Of a stretch of DNA of 47,072 nt, positions 39,482 to 47,072 are shown piece by piece; within the stretch, counting starts at the first letter, position 1, and the number at the start of each line of letters is the position of its first letter. The notes beneath the pieces were generated by a model. The model was given only the letters and a program-made list of their open reading frames with translations. It made no database searches and was not told the DNA's origin. The translations under genes and the position numbers were made by a program. Where the stretch lies: IMG/VR virus record IMGVR_UViG_3300010373_000013, positions 1 to 47,072 of that record; one strand, written 5' to 3'. Source of the stretch: a virus.

Positions 39482-39572
39482 ACTTTGGATACCTCCCAAA
39501 ACAAAAAGGAATCAGTAAGGGAAGAGTTCCCCATAGAAACGCCACTATAAAGAAAAGATATTCCAAGCTCAT
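39471..39572 (-). CDS. 33-residue membrane peptide overlapping the next gene
   Basis: ATG 39572, stop at 39473-39471; its end overlaps the start of the 73-residue membrane gene by 11 bp in another frame. The product is MSLEYLFFIVAFLWGTLPLL with a short charged end (RYPKYEE): one span. The ribosome site is weak. The overlap suggests coupling with the next gene; the pair might be a two-part membrane function. Confidence 0.4.
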   Translation of the reverse strand: MSLEYLFFIVAFLWGTLPLLIPFCFGRYPKYEE

Positions 39573-39616
39573 AAAGTTATCCACAACCTAATTTTTATTT
39601 TTAATCAGGTTCCCTT

Positions 39617-40078
39617 TTAAAATGGGATTTCATCATCTCCAAGATCTACATCATCTTTTTCTAAAGATACATTGGAGATATTGTTATATTCTACTTTAGG
39701 GTCCTTCGCATCTAAGAGAACAAGTTCACCATTAAATTGGCTTAAGACAATTTCCGTAATATATTTCGTATCTTTATTTTTCCAATTTTGACTTCCATTA
39801 TTTTCAGGTTGGATCTCCCTTGTCTGAAGTTTTCCTTCAACGTAAATACGAGAACCTTTATTAAGGTGCTTTTCAGCAATGGTACAAAGGAGGGGATTGA
39901 AAATGATAATTTTGTGCCATTCTGTCTTAGTCTTGTACTCTCCCGTACTTCGATCCTTCCATGATTCACTGGTCGCCATGGAAAAGCTCACTACTTTTTG
40001 ACCTGTAGTAGTCACCCGTGATTCTGGTTTTCTGCCGATATATCCTATTAAAACAACTTTATTAACTGAATTTGCCAT
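39617..40078 (-). CDS. ssb: Single-stranded DNA-binding protein
   Basis: 153 residues. The OB fold is complete: SVNKVVLIGYIGRKPESRVTTTGQKVVSFSMATSESWKDRSTGEYKTKTEWHKIIIFN, then KGSRIYVEGKLQTRE and the end of the fold TEIVLSQFNGELVLLDAKD. The tail ends in DDEIPF, the host-partner docking tip used for contact with replication and repair proteins. The pattern TSESWKD..TGE...TEWHKI and the tail are alphaproteobacterial in style. It protects single strands and works with the ERF protein coded divergently at 40221. It has its own promoter (40163-40191). Confidence 0.95.
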   Translation of the reverse strand: MANSVNKVVLIGYIGRKPESRVTTTGQKVVSFSMATSESWKDRSTGEYKTKTEWHKIIIFNPLLCTIAEKHLNKGSRIYVEGKLQTREIQPENNGSQNWKNKDTKYITEIVLSQFNGELVLLDAKDPKVEYNNISNVSLEKDDVDLGDDEIPF

Positions 40079-40162
40079 ATTTCTTTCTTATTAAGTTTCT
40101 TTCTCATATATACCTTTCCCAATAGAAAAAGCCAGTTGAATTTTCAGTATTTTTTCTACTGT

Positions 40163-40191
40163 ATTATATGGTTTTTCTTATTTATAGTCAC
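40163..40191 (-). promoter_or_regulatory. Candidate sigma70 promoter of the SSB gene
   Basis: On the minus strand, GTGACT (40191-40186), 17-bp spacer, TATAAT (40168-40163). The leader would be about 78 nt. It lies in the divergent gap between SSB and the annealing-protein gene. CAGTA-N7-TACTG beside it may be an operator. Confidence 0.5.
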
Positions 40192-40220
40192 CCTGAAGTC
40201 AACAAACAAAAAGGTATATT

Positions 40221-40967
40221 ATGTTTATTATGAGTGAAAAAATAGATGAATTAGTCAAGGCGTTATGTTCTCTGCAAAACAGCTTACCAAAATTAACAAA
40301 AGAATCTAAAGGGTATGCTCACAAATATGCAGATTTAACAACATGTTTGGAAGCCATACGCGAACCATTACGGGATAATGGATTCGCGTTGACTCATATC
40401 GTCACTATAGAAGAAGGACAAACCATTTTAGCAACCTTTCTTCTCCATACGAGCGGACAATGGATGAAAGCCTCTTTTCCGCTACATGCGGATATGGTTG
40501 ACATGAAAAATAAAATACAAGCATTCGGTTCTGTCATTACTTATGCAAGGCGTTATTCATTAACAGCCATGATTGGACTCACCCAAGAAGATGATGATGG
40601 CACTAAAGGAGGTACTATTTACTCGCCTCCATCTAAATCTATGGCCTTAAGTGGCGTAGATTTTTCCAATATGAAAGGAAAATTTGTCAAAGATTCAACA
40701 AGTATTTATCCCAATAAACCTACCATCAAAGAAAATGATTATGAGGAAAACAAATCGAAGAAATTAGTCGTAGAACTGCGTCTTCTTTGTGAAGAATACA
40801 ACATTGATATGAATGATTTCGCAGCCTTTCATAAAATCCAGTCCAAAAACATTTTGATGATGGAAAATATCATTAAAAATTTCATGGAGTTTTATGACTC
40901 CTATAAATTGGCTAAATTAGCGCAAGCACCTGCCTGGGATGTTCAAAAGGAAAAGGTTCAAATATGA
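40221..40967 (+). CDS. erf: ERF-family single-strand annealing protein
   Basis: 248 residues, with AAAGG before the ATG (a second ATG three codons on is possible). The ERF core is clear: KIDELVKALCSLQNSLPKLTKESKGY..KYADLTTCLEAIREPLRDNGFALTHIV, then GQTILATFLLHTSGQWMKASFPL and NKIQAFGSVITYARRYSLTAMIGLTQEDDDG. The C terminus is helical. It anneals complementary single strands in phage recombination and end repair, with SSB coded next door and the DUF1064 nuclease nearby. It overlaps the next gene by ATGA. Confidence 0.92.
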   Translation: MFIMSEKIDELVKALCSLQNSLPKLTKESKGYAHKYADLTTCLEAIREPLRDNGFALTHIVTIEEGQTILATFLLHTSGQWMKASFPLHADMVDMKNKIQAFGSVITYARRYSLTAMIGLTQEDDDGTKGGTIYSPPSKSMALSGVDFSNMKGKFVKDSTSIYPNKPTIKENDYEENKSKKLVVELRLLCEEYNIDMNDFAAFHKIQSKNILMMENIIKNFMEFYDSYKLAKLAQAPAWDVQKEKVQI

Positions 40968-41398
40968 GTGATCGTATCTCTATTGAAATACAGAGGGTGG
41001 GTCAGCAGACCATAGATGTAGGGAAGCAAGCGGTATTTATTGGTAATATCAATAAGAGAAATCATCTTATCTATAATGAACGTGAAATGATGGATCATGT
41101 TGTAGAATTTGCCAATAAAAAAGGAGGACATATTTTTTTAGGTATGCATCCTGATTTGAAAACGGTAGAAGGAATTATAGACCCTTATAAATGCGCTCAA
41201 CGACTTGTTGAAAGAATTGAATCTTTTATTGATCCACATGTAAGCGCAAAATTGAGTATCGTCCCTCATAAGGATACCCATATCATTCATTTAATGGTTT
41301 ATCCAAGTCGATCAGGCCCTCATTTCTTTTCCAAGAATTATAGATCTGAAAAATTTGCAGATGCTTTATATCATCAAACTAAAGGAATAACCCAATGA
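40964..41398 (+). CDS. Schlafen AlbA_2-like protein
   Basis: 144 residues, coupled to erf by ATGA. The pattern NEREMMDHVVEFANKKGGHIFLGMHPDLKTVEGIIDPYKCAQRLVERIESFIDPHVSAKLSIVPHKDTHIIHLMVYPSRSGPHFF follows the AlbA_2 (AAA_4/Schlafen) domain: a helix with FAN..GG..FLG, then a nucleotide-like turn, helices and SRSGPHF. The usual N-terminal EFK motif is not obvious, and no helicase or other domain follows. AlbA_2 proteins bind nucleic acid and some cut tRNA. Here, next to erf, DNA metabolism or defence against host responses are both possible. Confidence 0.65.
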   Translation: MSDRISIEIQRVGQQTIDVGKQAVFIGNINKRNHLIYNEREMMDHVVEFANKKGGHIFLGMHPDLKTVEGIIDPYKCAQRLVERIESFIDPHVSAKLSIVPHKDTHIIHLMVYPSRSGPHFFSKNYRSEKFADALYHQTKGITQ

Positions 41399-41643
41399 AA
41401 ATGATTTACATGATGATGATACCGCCTGCAATCTGGGGCACTTATAAACTCATTCAAGGAGTGAGGGAAGAAATAAAAAGAGAAAAAAGAAGACGTGATG
41501 AAGCGCTTATCAATTGGTTGCGTCTGAAAAAACAAGAAAGGGAAATGAATGAAACATTAATTAAAGAACCACCTATTAAAAAATATGAGAACAATGTCGT
41601 TCAATTTAAAAAAAGAAAAAATTTAAAGAAAAGGAAAAAATAA
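41395..41643 (+). CDS. Basic single-span membrane protein, unknown
   Basis: 82 residues, coupled to the gene upstream by ATGA. A short hydrophobic N terminus (MKMIYMMMIPPAIWGTYKLI) is followed by a long charged helix (EEIKREKRRRDEALINWLRLKKQERE) and a Lys-rich end (VQFKKRKNLKKRKK). Probably anchored in the inner membrane with a basic cytoplasmic part. Function unknown. Confidence 0.55.
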   Translation: MKMIYMMMIPPAIWGTYKLIQGVREEIKREKRRRDEALINWLRLKKQEREMNETLIKEPPIKKYENNVVQFKKRKNLKKRKK

Positions 41644-41644
41644 T

Positions 41645-42208
41645 ATGAAAAAAACTAGGATAGCCCTATTAGGGATAATGACAATTTTTACCTCTCTCCA
41701 TGCTATGGATGAGACAACACCTTTGGATAGAAGTACGCCAACCAAAGTTCAACAAGTGCAAGCAAGTTCCAATCAATGTTGTGGATGCGGTCCACAATTA
41801 CCTGATTGGTTTGATAGTTGCTTTGGACCTGTGGTTACTAATATCAAGACAGGTCAGATGGATCCTTACTGGGTCAATTCTATGTCTCCATTATTTCAAG
41901 AAATCTATGAAAACGGGATGGAAGATACACATAAAAGTATTATACGAGCGATCACAAAACCTTGTATTTTTACCCGTACCCTCCATGGGCGCGAAGAGAG
42001 ATATAACCCTATCCTTCATTGGGGTGCTCTCGGCGCTATTCCTGTGGGCCTAGCAATTGCTATACCAACAGCATTAGTATCTCCTGATTTAGGAATAGCT
42101 GAATATTTAATCGGAGGGGGAAGTGCAATCGGGTGTGTGGGGTGTCTTAGATCTATTCTTGCACCTATATGTGCAAAAATAAACTATAAACATCCAACTG
42201 AAGGTTAA
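41645..42208 (+). CDS. Exported Cys-rich membrane protein, unknown
   Basis: 187 residues. The signal peptide is clear (MKKTRIALLGIMTIFTSLHA, cut before MDETT). A Cys cluster follows (NQCCGCGPQLPDWFDSCFG), then a soluble part and two likely membrane spans near the end (ILHWGALGAIPVGLAIAIPTALV; YLIGGGSAIGCVGCLRSILAPI). It starts one base after the stop of the basic membrane protein gene. With the exported proteins at 20409-21235 it is the third phage protein sent to the envelope; it may alter the host surface or block other phages. Confidence 0.65.
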   Translation: MKKTRIALLGIMTIFTSLHAMDETTPLDRSTPTKVQQVQASSNQCCGCGPQLPDWFDSCFGPVVTNIKTGQMDPYWVNSMSPLFQEIYENGMEDTHKSIIRAITKPCIFTRTLHGREERYNPILHWGALGAIPVGLAIAIPTALVSPDLGIAEYLIGGGSAIGCVGCLRSILAPICAKINYKHPTEG

Positions 42209-42211
42209 AAC

Positions 42212-42559
42212 ATGACATATAAAAAGAAAAAAGGTTGTAAATCTACGGAATCTCTAACGGTTCGAATATCTCCAAAACAAAAATTTGGTTTGGAATTGTT
42301 AAAGAGAAAACAGAGAAGGAATATTACCGACATTATAGCATGGACTATTGAGAAAATATTTAAAGATCCTGAGGAAGGATTGATTGAAAGAAATAGAGAG
42401 TTAGAGGAGGTAAATCTTTTAGATCTCTTATGGGATATTGACGAAATAGAAAGAATAAAGAAGATAGCTACTTATAGACCTAACTTTCTTCTCTATGATG
42501 AAGAAGTTAAATTAGCAAAACATCATAACAGCTTGCTCTTGCCATCCCAAAAAGACTAA
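42212..42559 (+). CDS. RHH-like small protein
   Basis: 115 residues. Residues 12-50 (TESLTVRISPKQKFGLELLKRKQRRNITDIIAWTIEKIF) follow the ribbon-helix-helix pattern: a strand, then two helices with a polar turn. The rest is charged and helical (NLLDLLWDIDEIERIKK). It may bind DNA as a dimer and could be the regulator of the palindromic sites seen upstream of the portal and other genes, but nothing here shows this. It ends three bases before the convergent tRNA gene. Confidence 0.5.
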   Translation: MTYKKKKGCKSTESLTVRISPKQKFGLELLKRKQRRNITDIIAWTIEKIFKDPEEGLIERNRELEEVNLLDLLWDIDEIERIKKIATYRPNFLLYDEEVKLAKHHNSLLLPSQKD

Positions 42560-42566
42560 GGATGGC
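42541..42566. repeat. 7-bp inverted repeat at the tRNA 3' end
   Basis: GCCATCC (42541-42547) and GGATGGC (42560-42566) pair around the stop codon of the RHH-like gene; the right arm includes the tRNA 3' CCA. No T run follows on either strand, so terminator function is not supported. It may assist tRNA 3' processing. Confidence 0.4.
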
Positions 42567-42638
42567 TCCCCGCGACGGGCTCGAACCGCCGACCCAATGG
42601 TTAACAGCCATTTGCTCTACCGACTGAGCTAGCGGGGA
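42563..42638 (-). tRNA. tRNA-Asn (GTT anticodon), CCA encoded
   Basis: 76 nt cloverleaf: acceptor TCCCCGC/GCGGGGA, D stem GCTC/GAGC, anticodon stem AATGG/CCATT with loop CTGTTAA, T stem GGCGG/CCGTC with TTCGAGC loop, discriminator G and genomic CCA. Its 5' end directly touches the TAG of the 735-residue gene (42639), so it is probably cut from that long transcript. It may serve codon supply or be a relic of an attachment site; no integrase is present. Confidence 0.96.
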
Positions 42639-44846
42639 CTATTCTTCTTCCTCTTCATGATCATATGGAGGATGATCATGAAGGGATGATCTAGCAGCCG
42701 CTGCCAATACTTGTTTGACCTCGGGGGCTTTTAACAATAACTTGATATGATTAATTTTAGAAGGAACCGTATCGGCTCTTCTTACCTTGGCGATACGATC
42801 TAAATATGTTTTATCCGTTAATAATTTACCTCCTCCTAAGACCGCTAAATCTTGAAGAATTAAATTAACCGCTTCTGAGACTCCTGACTTAAAAGAACTC
42901 AAACCTAGAGGCGACCCCACAACCTTAGAAACAGATTGAAGATAAGCAGCACTTCTTAATATATCGGCTCCCATATGAGCACTTCCCGATGTATTAGCAA
43001 TTTTAGAAATGTTTCGTTTGTTCTCGCCGATCCAAGAAAGCGCATCAACAAAGTTTTCTCTTTCTTTGGCTGTAGGAAAAAAAGAAGCCATTTTTTTTCT
43101 TACTTCATAAGGATATTTTAGAAGTTCAGTATGAGCATGTGCTATATTAAAACGACCTTGACGATTACCCGCGGTTGCAACTAAAGTTTCGAGTAAATCT
43201 CTTTTTTGATCTGTATCTAAATATTTACTAGCTGCCTCTAAATAACGAGGATCTTTGGTTAATTTTCTAAAAGCATCTTGTTCATTACGCGTTCCCGTTA
43301 AATCATATACAAAATGCTTCATATCAGATTGTTCACGACTAGCATAATCTGCATATTGTGCATTGGATTCTTTATAAGATTTTATTTGCTCAGGCGTTGC
43401 ATGATGTTCAATATGACTTTCTATTTTTCCTCGCACCATATCATAAAGGTCAGTCGCCTCACGGTAGGCACGAGCTTGTTTCTTTGGATCTAATGCATTT
43501 TTATGATCCATAATTTTAACACGTAATTTTTCTAAGGTAGTGAAAGGAACGCCTGTTCTTTCTTGTTCCAAAGAACCAAACATCTTAGAAGCTTCTTTTT
43601 GGGCTACTTCCTTACTAATTCCTTTATTCAAAAGATCGCGCACATACTGAGAACGTTCGACTTGACCATGAGATCTATTTTGCGCTTGTGCTTTTAATAA
43701 TTGCTTTTCAATTTTTCCAGGATAGGTTTGTCCAAACATTTCTTGATGTGACTCAAGATAATGTCCTTTTTTATAATTCTCCTCTATTCGCCCTAATAAA
43801 TCATCGATGGGAATATCATGATGGGATTCATACAATTCTTTAAGAAAAGGACGATAAGCCTCTTGCTTTTCTCTAAATTCAGCTCCTTTAGCTTCTTTAT
43901 ATTTCTCTGATCCTTCTTTAGCCAAAAAGTGCTGCGGTTGTTCAACGGCCTTTTCTAGGTTTTCTTCACGTATACCTAAATGTTTACTTAATTTCGCTTC
44001 TCTTTGAGCATGTAACTTATCAAATAATCCTGATGTCTTAGGATGTTTGGCTAACTTCAATTCGATACCCATGGCAGAAGGAGAAGACGAAGCCATTCCT
44101 ATACTTGGTTCTAATCCTAATTTTATACCTCTCTCATAAAGTTCAGGCTCTACCTTAAATGCTTTCCCTACCCGATTAGCCACGGTATTTTGAGGGGAAC
44201 GTGATAAAACATTCACAGCGGTCCGAGCAGCTGGTAAAGTGGCTCCTCCTAATATACTCCCTCCTAATCCAGATAACATAGAACCGAGCGCGGACGGCTT
44301 CTCCATCTGTTCTTGATATTCATGAGCAGCTCCAGTCCCTCCGGCTGTCGCTGCTATATTTCCAAGAGTAGGGTGGGATATACGATGTAATCCTTTTCCC
44401 GACATGGAAAGTGCCTTTAAAGGAATCTTCGCCGCAATACTTCCTACGCCTGCTCCAACTGGTAAACCCACCACACCACGTGTTAAGGATTCTGCTAATC
44501 TTTCAGAATGCGTGCGTGGTTTGGTATATCCTTTGGTGGCTACATCAATGCCATGAGCTATTTTTTCTCCTAGTCCAGGAAGCCATTTTCCAAACTCTGG
44601 CTCCTCTTCCTCATGGCCTAATGCATGACGTGCTTTCTTATATCCATATCGACCTAATTCAAAGGGAAGGGCAGGAAGGTCCGCTACATCTCCTACACCA
44701 GCTGCAACATTTCTTCCCAATTGAGCGACAATTCTTTTACCTTTATCAAGATAATTGCCACTGCTCGCTTCTTCTTCGGATAATCCGCGAGCAGCGGCTC
44801 TTCTTTTTTTTTCAGCAATGGCCTGTGCTACTGTAATCCCTACCAT
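42639..44846 (-). CDS. Large internal (ejection-type) virion protein
   Basis: 735 residues. It starts two bases after the stop of the 1014-residue gene and ends directly at the tRNA. After a charged start (AQAIAEKKRRAAARGLSEEEASSG) comes a segment like other ejection proteins (IVAQLGRNVAAGVGDVADLPALPFELGRYGYKKAR), then Gly/Ala-rich hydrophobic stretches (about 125-215: GVVGLPVGAGVGSIAAKIP, LGSMLSGLGGSILGG), then a long charged helical region and an acidic end. Such proteins enter the host with DNA to form a channel. No lytic transglycosylase motif seen. Confidence 0.68.
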   Translation of the reverse strand: MVGITVAQAIAEKKRRAAARGLSEEEASSGNYLDKGKRIVAQLGRNVAAGVGDVADLPALPFELGRYGYKKARHALGHEEEEPEFGKWLPGLGEKIAHGIDVATKGYTKPRTHSERLAESLTRGVVGLPVGAGVGSIAAKIPLKALSMSGKGLHRISHPTLGNIAATAGGTGAAHEYQEQMEKPSALGSMLSGLGGSILGGATLPAARTAVNVLSRSPQNTVANRVGKAFKVEPELYERGIKLGLEPSIGMASSSPSAMGIELKLAKHPKTSGLFDKLHAQREAKLSKHLGIREENLEKAVEQPQHFLAKEGSEKYKEAKGAEFREKQEAYRPFLKELYESHHDIPIDDLLGRIEENYKKGHYLESHQEMFGQTYPGKIEKQLLKAQAQNRSHGQVERSQYVRDLLNKGISKEVAQKEASKMFGSLEQERTGVPFTTLEKLRVKIMDHKNALDPKKQARAYREATDLYDMVRGKIESHIEHHATPEQIKSYKESNAQYADYASREQSDMKHFVYDLTGTRNEQDAFRKLTKDPRYLEAASKYLDTDQKRDLLETLVATAGNRQGRFNIAHAHTELLKYPYEVRKKMASFFPTAKERENFVDALSWIGENKRNISKIANTSGSAHMGADILRSAAYLQSVSKVVGSPLGLSSFKSGVSEAVNLILQDLAVLGGGKLLTDKTYLDRIAKVRRADTVPSKINHIKLLLKAPEVKQVLAAAARSSLHDHPPYDHEEEEE

Positions 44847-44848
44847 AT

Positions 44849-47072
44849 TTACCTTCCCTTAGAAATAATATGATCTATTTCTTTATCTGAAAAATCTTTT
44901 GGATTATCAGAGTGTCCAAAAGTAAGAGGATGATCTTCTTTAGAATCGTGTGGGCTTATTTCTTCCATATATTCTTGTATTTCTTCTTTAGGTAGACCTA
45001 TCTCGTTATGAAGAACATGAGCATTATGGTTGATCGAAAAATCAATCCCTTTTTCATATTGATTGATCGTGGAAAGATTAACCTTCTTTGTATTGTAAAA
45101 ATTCATTTTCCCTGACTGAATCAATCGAAGGGCCATATTAGAGCGACCTCCTCTTTTACCCATTTCCTGAACTTCTCTCACAAACTCATTGGTTAAAGTA
45201 CGAGCTCTCTGTATCTTATCAACATCTCCTACTCCTCCCACTTTAGAAGCAATCGTATCCCAACCATTTTCAGCTAAATATCCAAGTTTTGGACCTGTAT
45301 CTAAATCAGAATAAACTTCGCGAAGTTCTTTAAGCATCTCCTTGAGACGCAGTCCTTCTTTAAGATTCTCTTTCGCTTTAACAATTCTCTCTTTATCTTT
45401 TTCACTGAAGGTAGGTTTCGCAGCTACTCTTTGTGACCCTAGGAGTTCTGCCATACGATGATGACGAGATTGCTCCTCTTCCATCGATCGATGATGACGT
45501 TTACCTTCTTCTAGTCCTTCCCTTTTAAGTTCATAGTTGGCTAAAAACTTTTTTTGATCATGCAGAGATTGACGCATTTTGTCATACAATTCAAAGGCCA
45601 CCCCTCTTTTTTTATCTTCATATTCATTATGTTCTTGTTGGGCTTTATGAGTTCTCGTTGCAGCTTCCCCCAATAAATTAAGAGGTTGAGGATGTGAAAT
45701 ATTGCTCAACAAACCTCTTCCAGCTTCCCCCACCCAATGCAAAAGAGGATTAAATTCAGTCGGTTTTTTAAAATGACTGGCCAATTCTTCCTGATGTTTT
45801 AAATACTTATCTTCTTCCATTTGATCAGCAAGTTCTTTCCATTTTGGCATTCCCCCTTCAGCTAACTTCTTAGCTTTAATGGGACCTCCATGAGCAGCTG
45901 ACCCTCCTGTTAAAGCACTTGCAACAGCAGGTATAAGGGAAGGTCCTACCGTTCCTAATATGCCAGCAGCTAGTGCTGCACCTGATGCAGGTGGTCTAAA
46001 AGTAGCAATCGATGGTGAAAGAGATGATTCAAATGTTGGCGGATTCAAACCTTGTGCCAAAGCAGCTTTTCTTTCCAATAAATATTGAGGGCGGTGCAGC
46101 TCTTCTTCTTCTTGGCGTCTGCGTTCATTCATTTCTGTTTGGTGTTGAGCTTGTTTTTGAGCTGCTAATTGACTCATCGCACTCATGGCTGCTTGATCAC
46201 GCGTTTGATTTAATGCTTGTTGACGAAAAGCTAATTCCTCGGCAGCATGAGCATGTGATCTTTTATGATGAGACAAAGAAGCTTGAGTCTCTGCTCCTCT
46301 TAATGCCATCTGTTCTTCTAAATTGGCATGTGCGAGAGCTTTTTCATAAGCACGTTCCTTTAAAATATCAATATGATCTCTTAATTTCTCAAAATGCTCC
46401 AAACGGGCTTTTGTAAGAGCATGTGCATGTGCCCCACTTCCTCTGGGATGTATCATGCTCCAATAGCCGCTCAACTCTGGTGCTATTTTTTCTTCCCATT
46501 CTTTATTAGCTCTTCGCTCAAGTCTTTCTATTTCTTGTGTGGTCGCCTCAGGTCTCATATGACGAGAAATGCGAGTTTGTCTTCTTTCTTCTGGCTCCCA
46601 TCCTTCAGGGCCTTTTTGGAAAAGATCTAAAAATTTTTGACCAGAAGGAAAACGTTCATCTTCTCTTAATTTTTCTAATTTTTGAGCAGCATGTTCCTTT
46701 GCTTCTTTTCCTTCTCTAATAGACTCCCTTAAAAGTTCCTCGGATTCCCTATGTTCTGGTTGAAGACGAGCAATATTACCGAATTGTTGGTCAATATCTT
46801 CTTCTTTTCGAAGAGTATCTAATCTTCTAAAAAGTTTTTGCCGTTGAGCGGGAGACAAAAAAGTCTCTGATGATTTACGAACATCGGAGGGTTCAAGAAT
46901 GGCTCTTGCTACTCTCGGTGTAGTTCCTTTTAATGATGGAATAGCAATAGCAGAAGGTGCATGAGTTATAGGCGGTATGACAGGAGTCCTCAGAGCACTG
47001 TGTGCTCTCCTGCTCAATTCTTCTAGACGTGCTCTTTGACTTGGAGATGTAGGTATGCGTGGAAGAAGAGGA
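44849..47072 (-). CDS. Ejection-type virion protein, C-terminal part (same gene as 1-944)
   Basis: Continues the 1014-residue frame across the join; bases above 46949 repeat 1-123, so the gene really enters here from 944. A TTG at 47017 could look like a start but has open frame upstream on the circle and no ribosome site. This part codes about residues 315-1014: long charged coiled helices, a hydrophobic Ala/Gly segment (SGAALAAGILGTVGPSLIPAVASALTGG), then LAEGGMPKW (about 677), FNPLLHWVGEAGRGLLSNI, and a helical end with QRARTLTNEFVREVQEMGKRGGRSNMALRLI. It probably acts inside the virion with the 685- and 735-residue proteins. Confidence 0.8.
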   Translation of the reverse strand, partial: PLLPRIPTSPSQRARLEELSRRAHSALRTPVIPPITHAPSAIAIPSLKGTTPRVARAILEPSDVRKSSETFLSPAQRQKLFRRLDTLRKEEDIDQQFGNIARLQPEHRESEELLRESIREGKEAKEHAAQKLEKLREDERFPSGQKFLDLFQKGPEGWEPEERRQTRISRHMRPEATTQEIERLERRANKEWEEKIAPELSGYWSMIHPRGSGAHAHALTKARLEHFEKLRDHIDILKERAYEKALAHANLEEQMALRGAETQASLSHHKRSHAHAAEELAFRQQALNQTRDQAAMSAMSQLAAQKQAQHQTEMNERRRQEEEELHRPQYLLERKAALAQGLNPPTFESSLSPSIATFRPPASGAALAAGILGTVGPSLIPAVASALTGGSAAHGGPIKAKKLAEGGMPKWKELADQMEEDKYLKHQEELASHFKKPTEFNPLLHWVGEAGRGLLSNISHPQPLNLLGEAATRTHKAQQEHNEYEDKKRGVAFELYDKMRQSLHDQKKFLANYELKREGLEEGKRHHRSMEEEQSRHHRMAELLGSQRVAAKPTFSEKDKERIVKAKENLKEGLRLKEMLKELREVYSDLDTGPKLGYLAENGWDTIASKVGGVGDVDKIQRARTLTNEFVREVQEMGKRGGRSNMALRLIQSGKMNFYNTKKVNLSTINQYEKGIDFSINHNAHVLHNEIGLPKEEIQEYMEEISPHDSKEDHPLTFGHSDNPKDFSDKEIDHIISKGR
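46950..47072. repeat. Terminal direct repeat, right copy
   Basis: Identical to bases 1-123. Removing one copy closes the circle and restores the 1014-residue frame. Confidence 0.95.

Noticed and set aside
42563-42638. Active attachment site at the tRNA gene
   Set aside because: No integrase or excisionase is recognisable and no partial second copy of the tRNA end was seen.

Overview
The window is a closed circular phage genome written as a line. Bases 1-123 are identical to 46950-47072, so the unique circle is 46949 bp, and one gene (1014 codons) runs across the join. The gene set is that of a short-tailed (podovirus-like) tailed phage: terminase large subunit, portal, scaffold, major capsid protein, decoration-like protein, tail adaptors, nozzle-like protein, two large fibres and four large ejection-type internal proteins. 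No tail sheath, tape measure, DNA polymerase, RNA polymerase, helicase, integrase or recognisable endolysin is visible.

Host: the SSB has an alphaproteobacterial pattern and ends in DDEIPF. The replication initiator joins a winged-helix region to a DnaA domain-I-like segment, and the DNA is AT-rich. Together these suggest an AT-rich alphaproteobacterial host (Rickettsiales/Holosporales-like). This is inference, not proof.

Layout: (a) 30313 down to 42639 through the join, minus strand: the packaging/head/tail/ejection operons (TerL, portal, Gly/His repeat protein, GroES-like, scaffold, capsid, adaptors, fibres, nozzle, ejection proteins), ending in a tRNA-Asn gene at 42563-42638 that touches the last stop codon. 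(b) 19199-21235, plus strand: an island inside the head operon holding the replication initiator and two signal-peptide proteins. (c) 30384-36640, minus strand: a tightly packed run of small, mostly unknown genes, including three proteins with an RNA polymerase alpha C-terminal-domain-like fold (two with nearly all DNA-contact residues kept) and a possible small terminase. (d) 36701-37326, plus strand: two unknown genes behind a consensus sigma70 promoter that faces the promoter of block c. (e) 38455-42559: a recombination module (DUF1064 endonuclease, SSB, ERF annealing protein, a Schlafen AlbA_2-like protein), then a membrane protein, an exported Cys-rich protein and an RHH-like protein.

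How it may work: the initiator recruits host replication functions, perhaps at an origin inside its own gene; ERF, SSB and the nuclease process and anneal ends; the alphaCTD-like proteins are good candidates for redirecting or blocking host RNA polymerase; the structural operons build the virion. With an initiator but no integrase, a phage-plasmid lifestyle is plausible, although no partition genes are seen.
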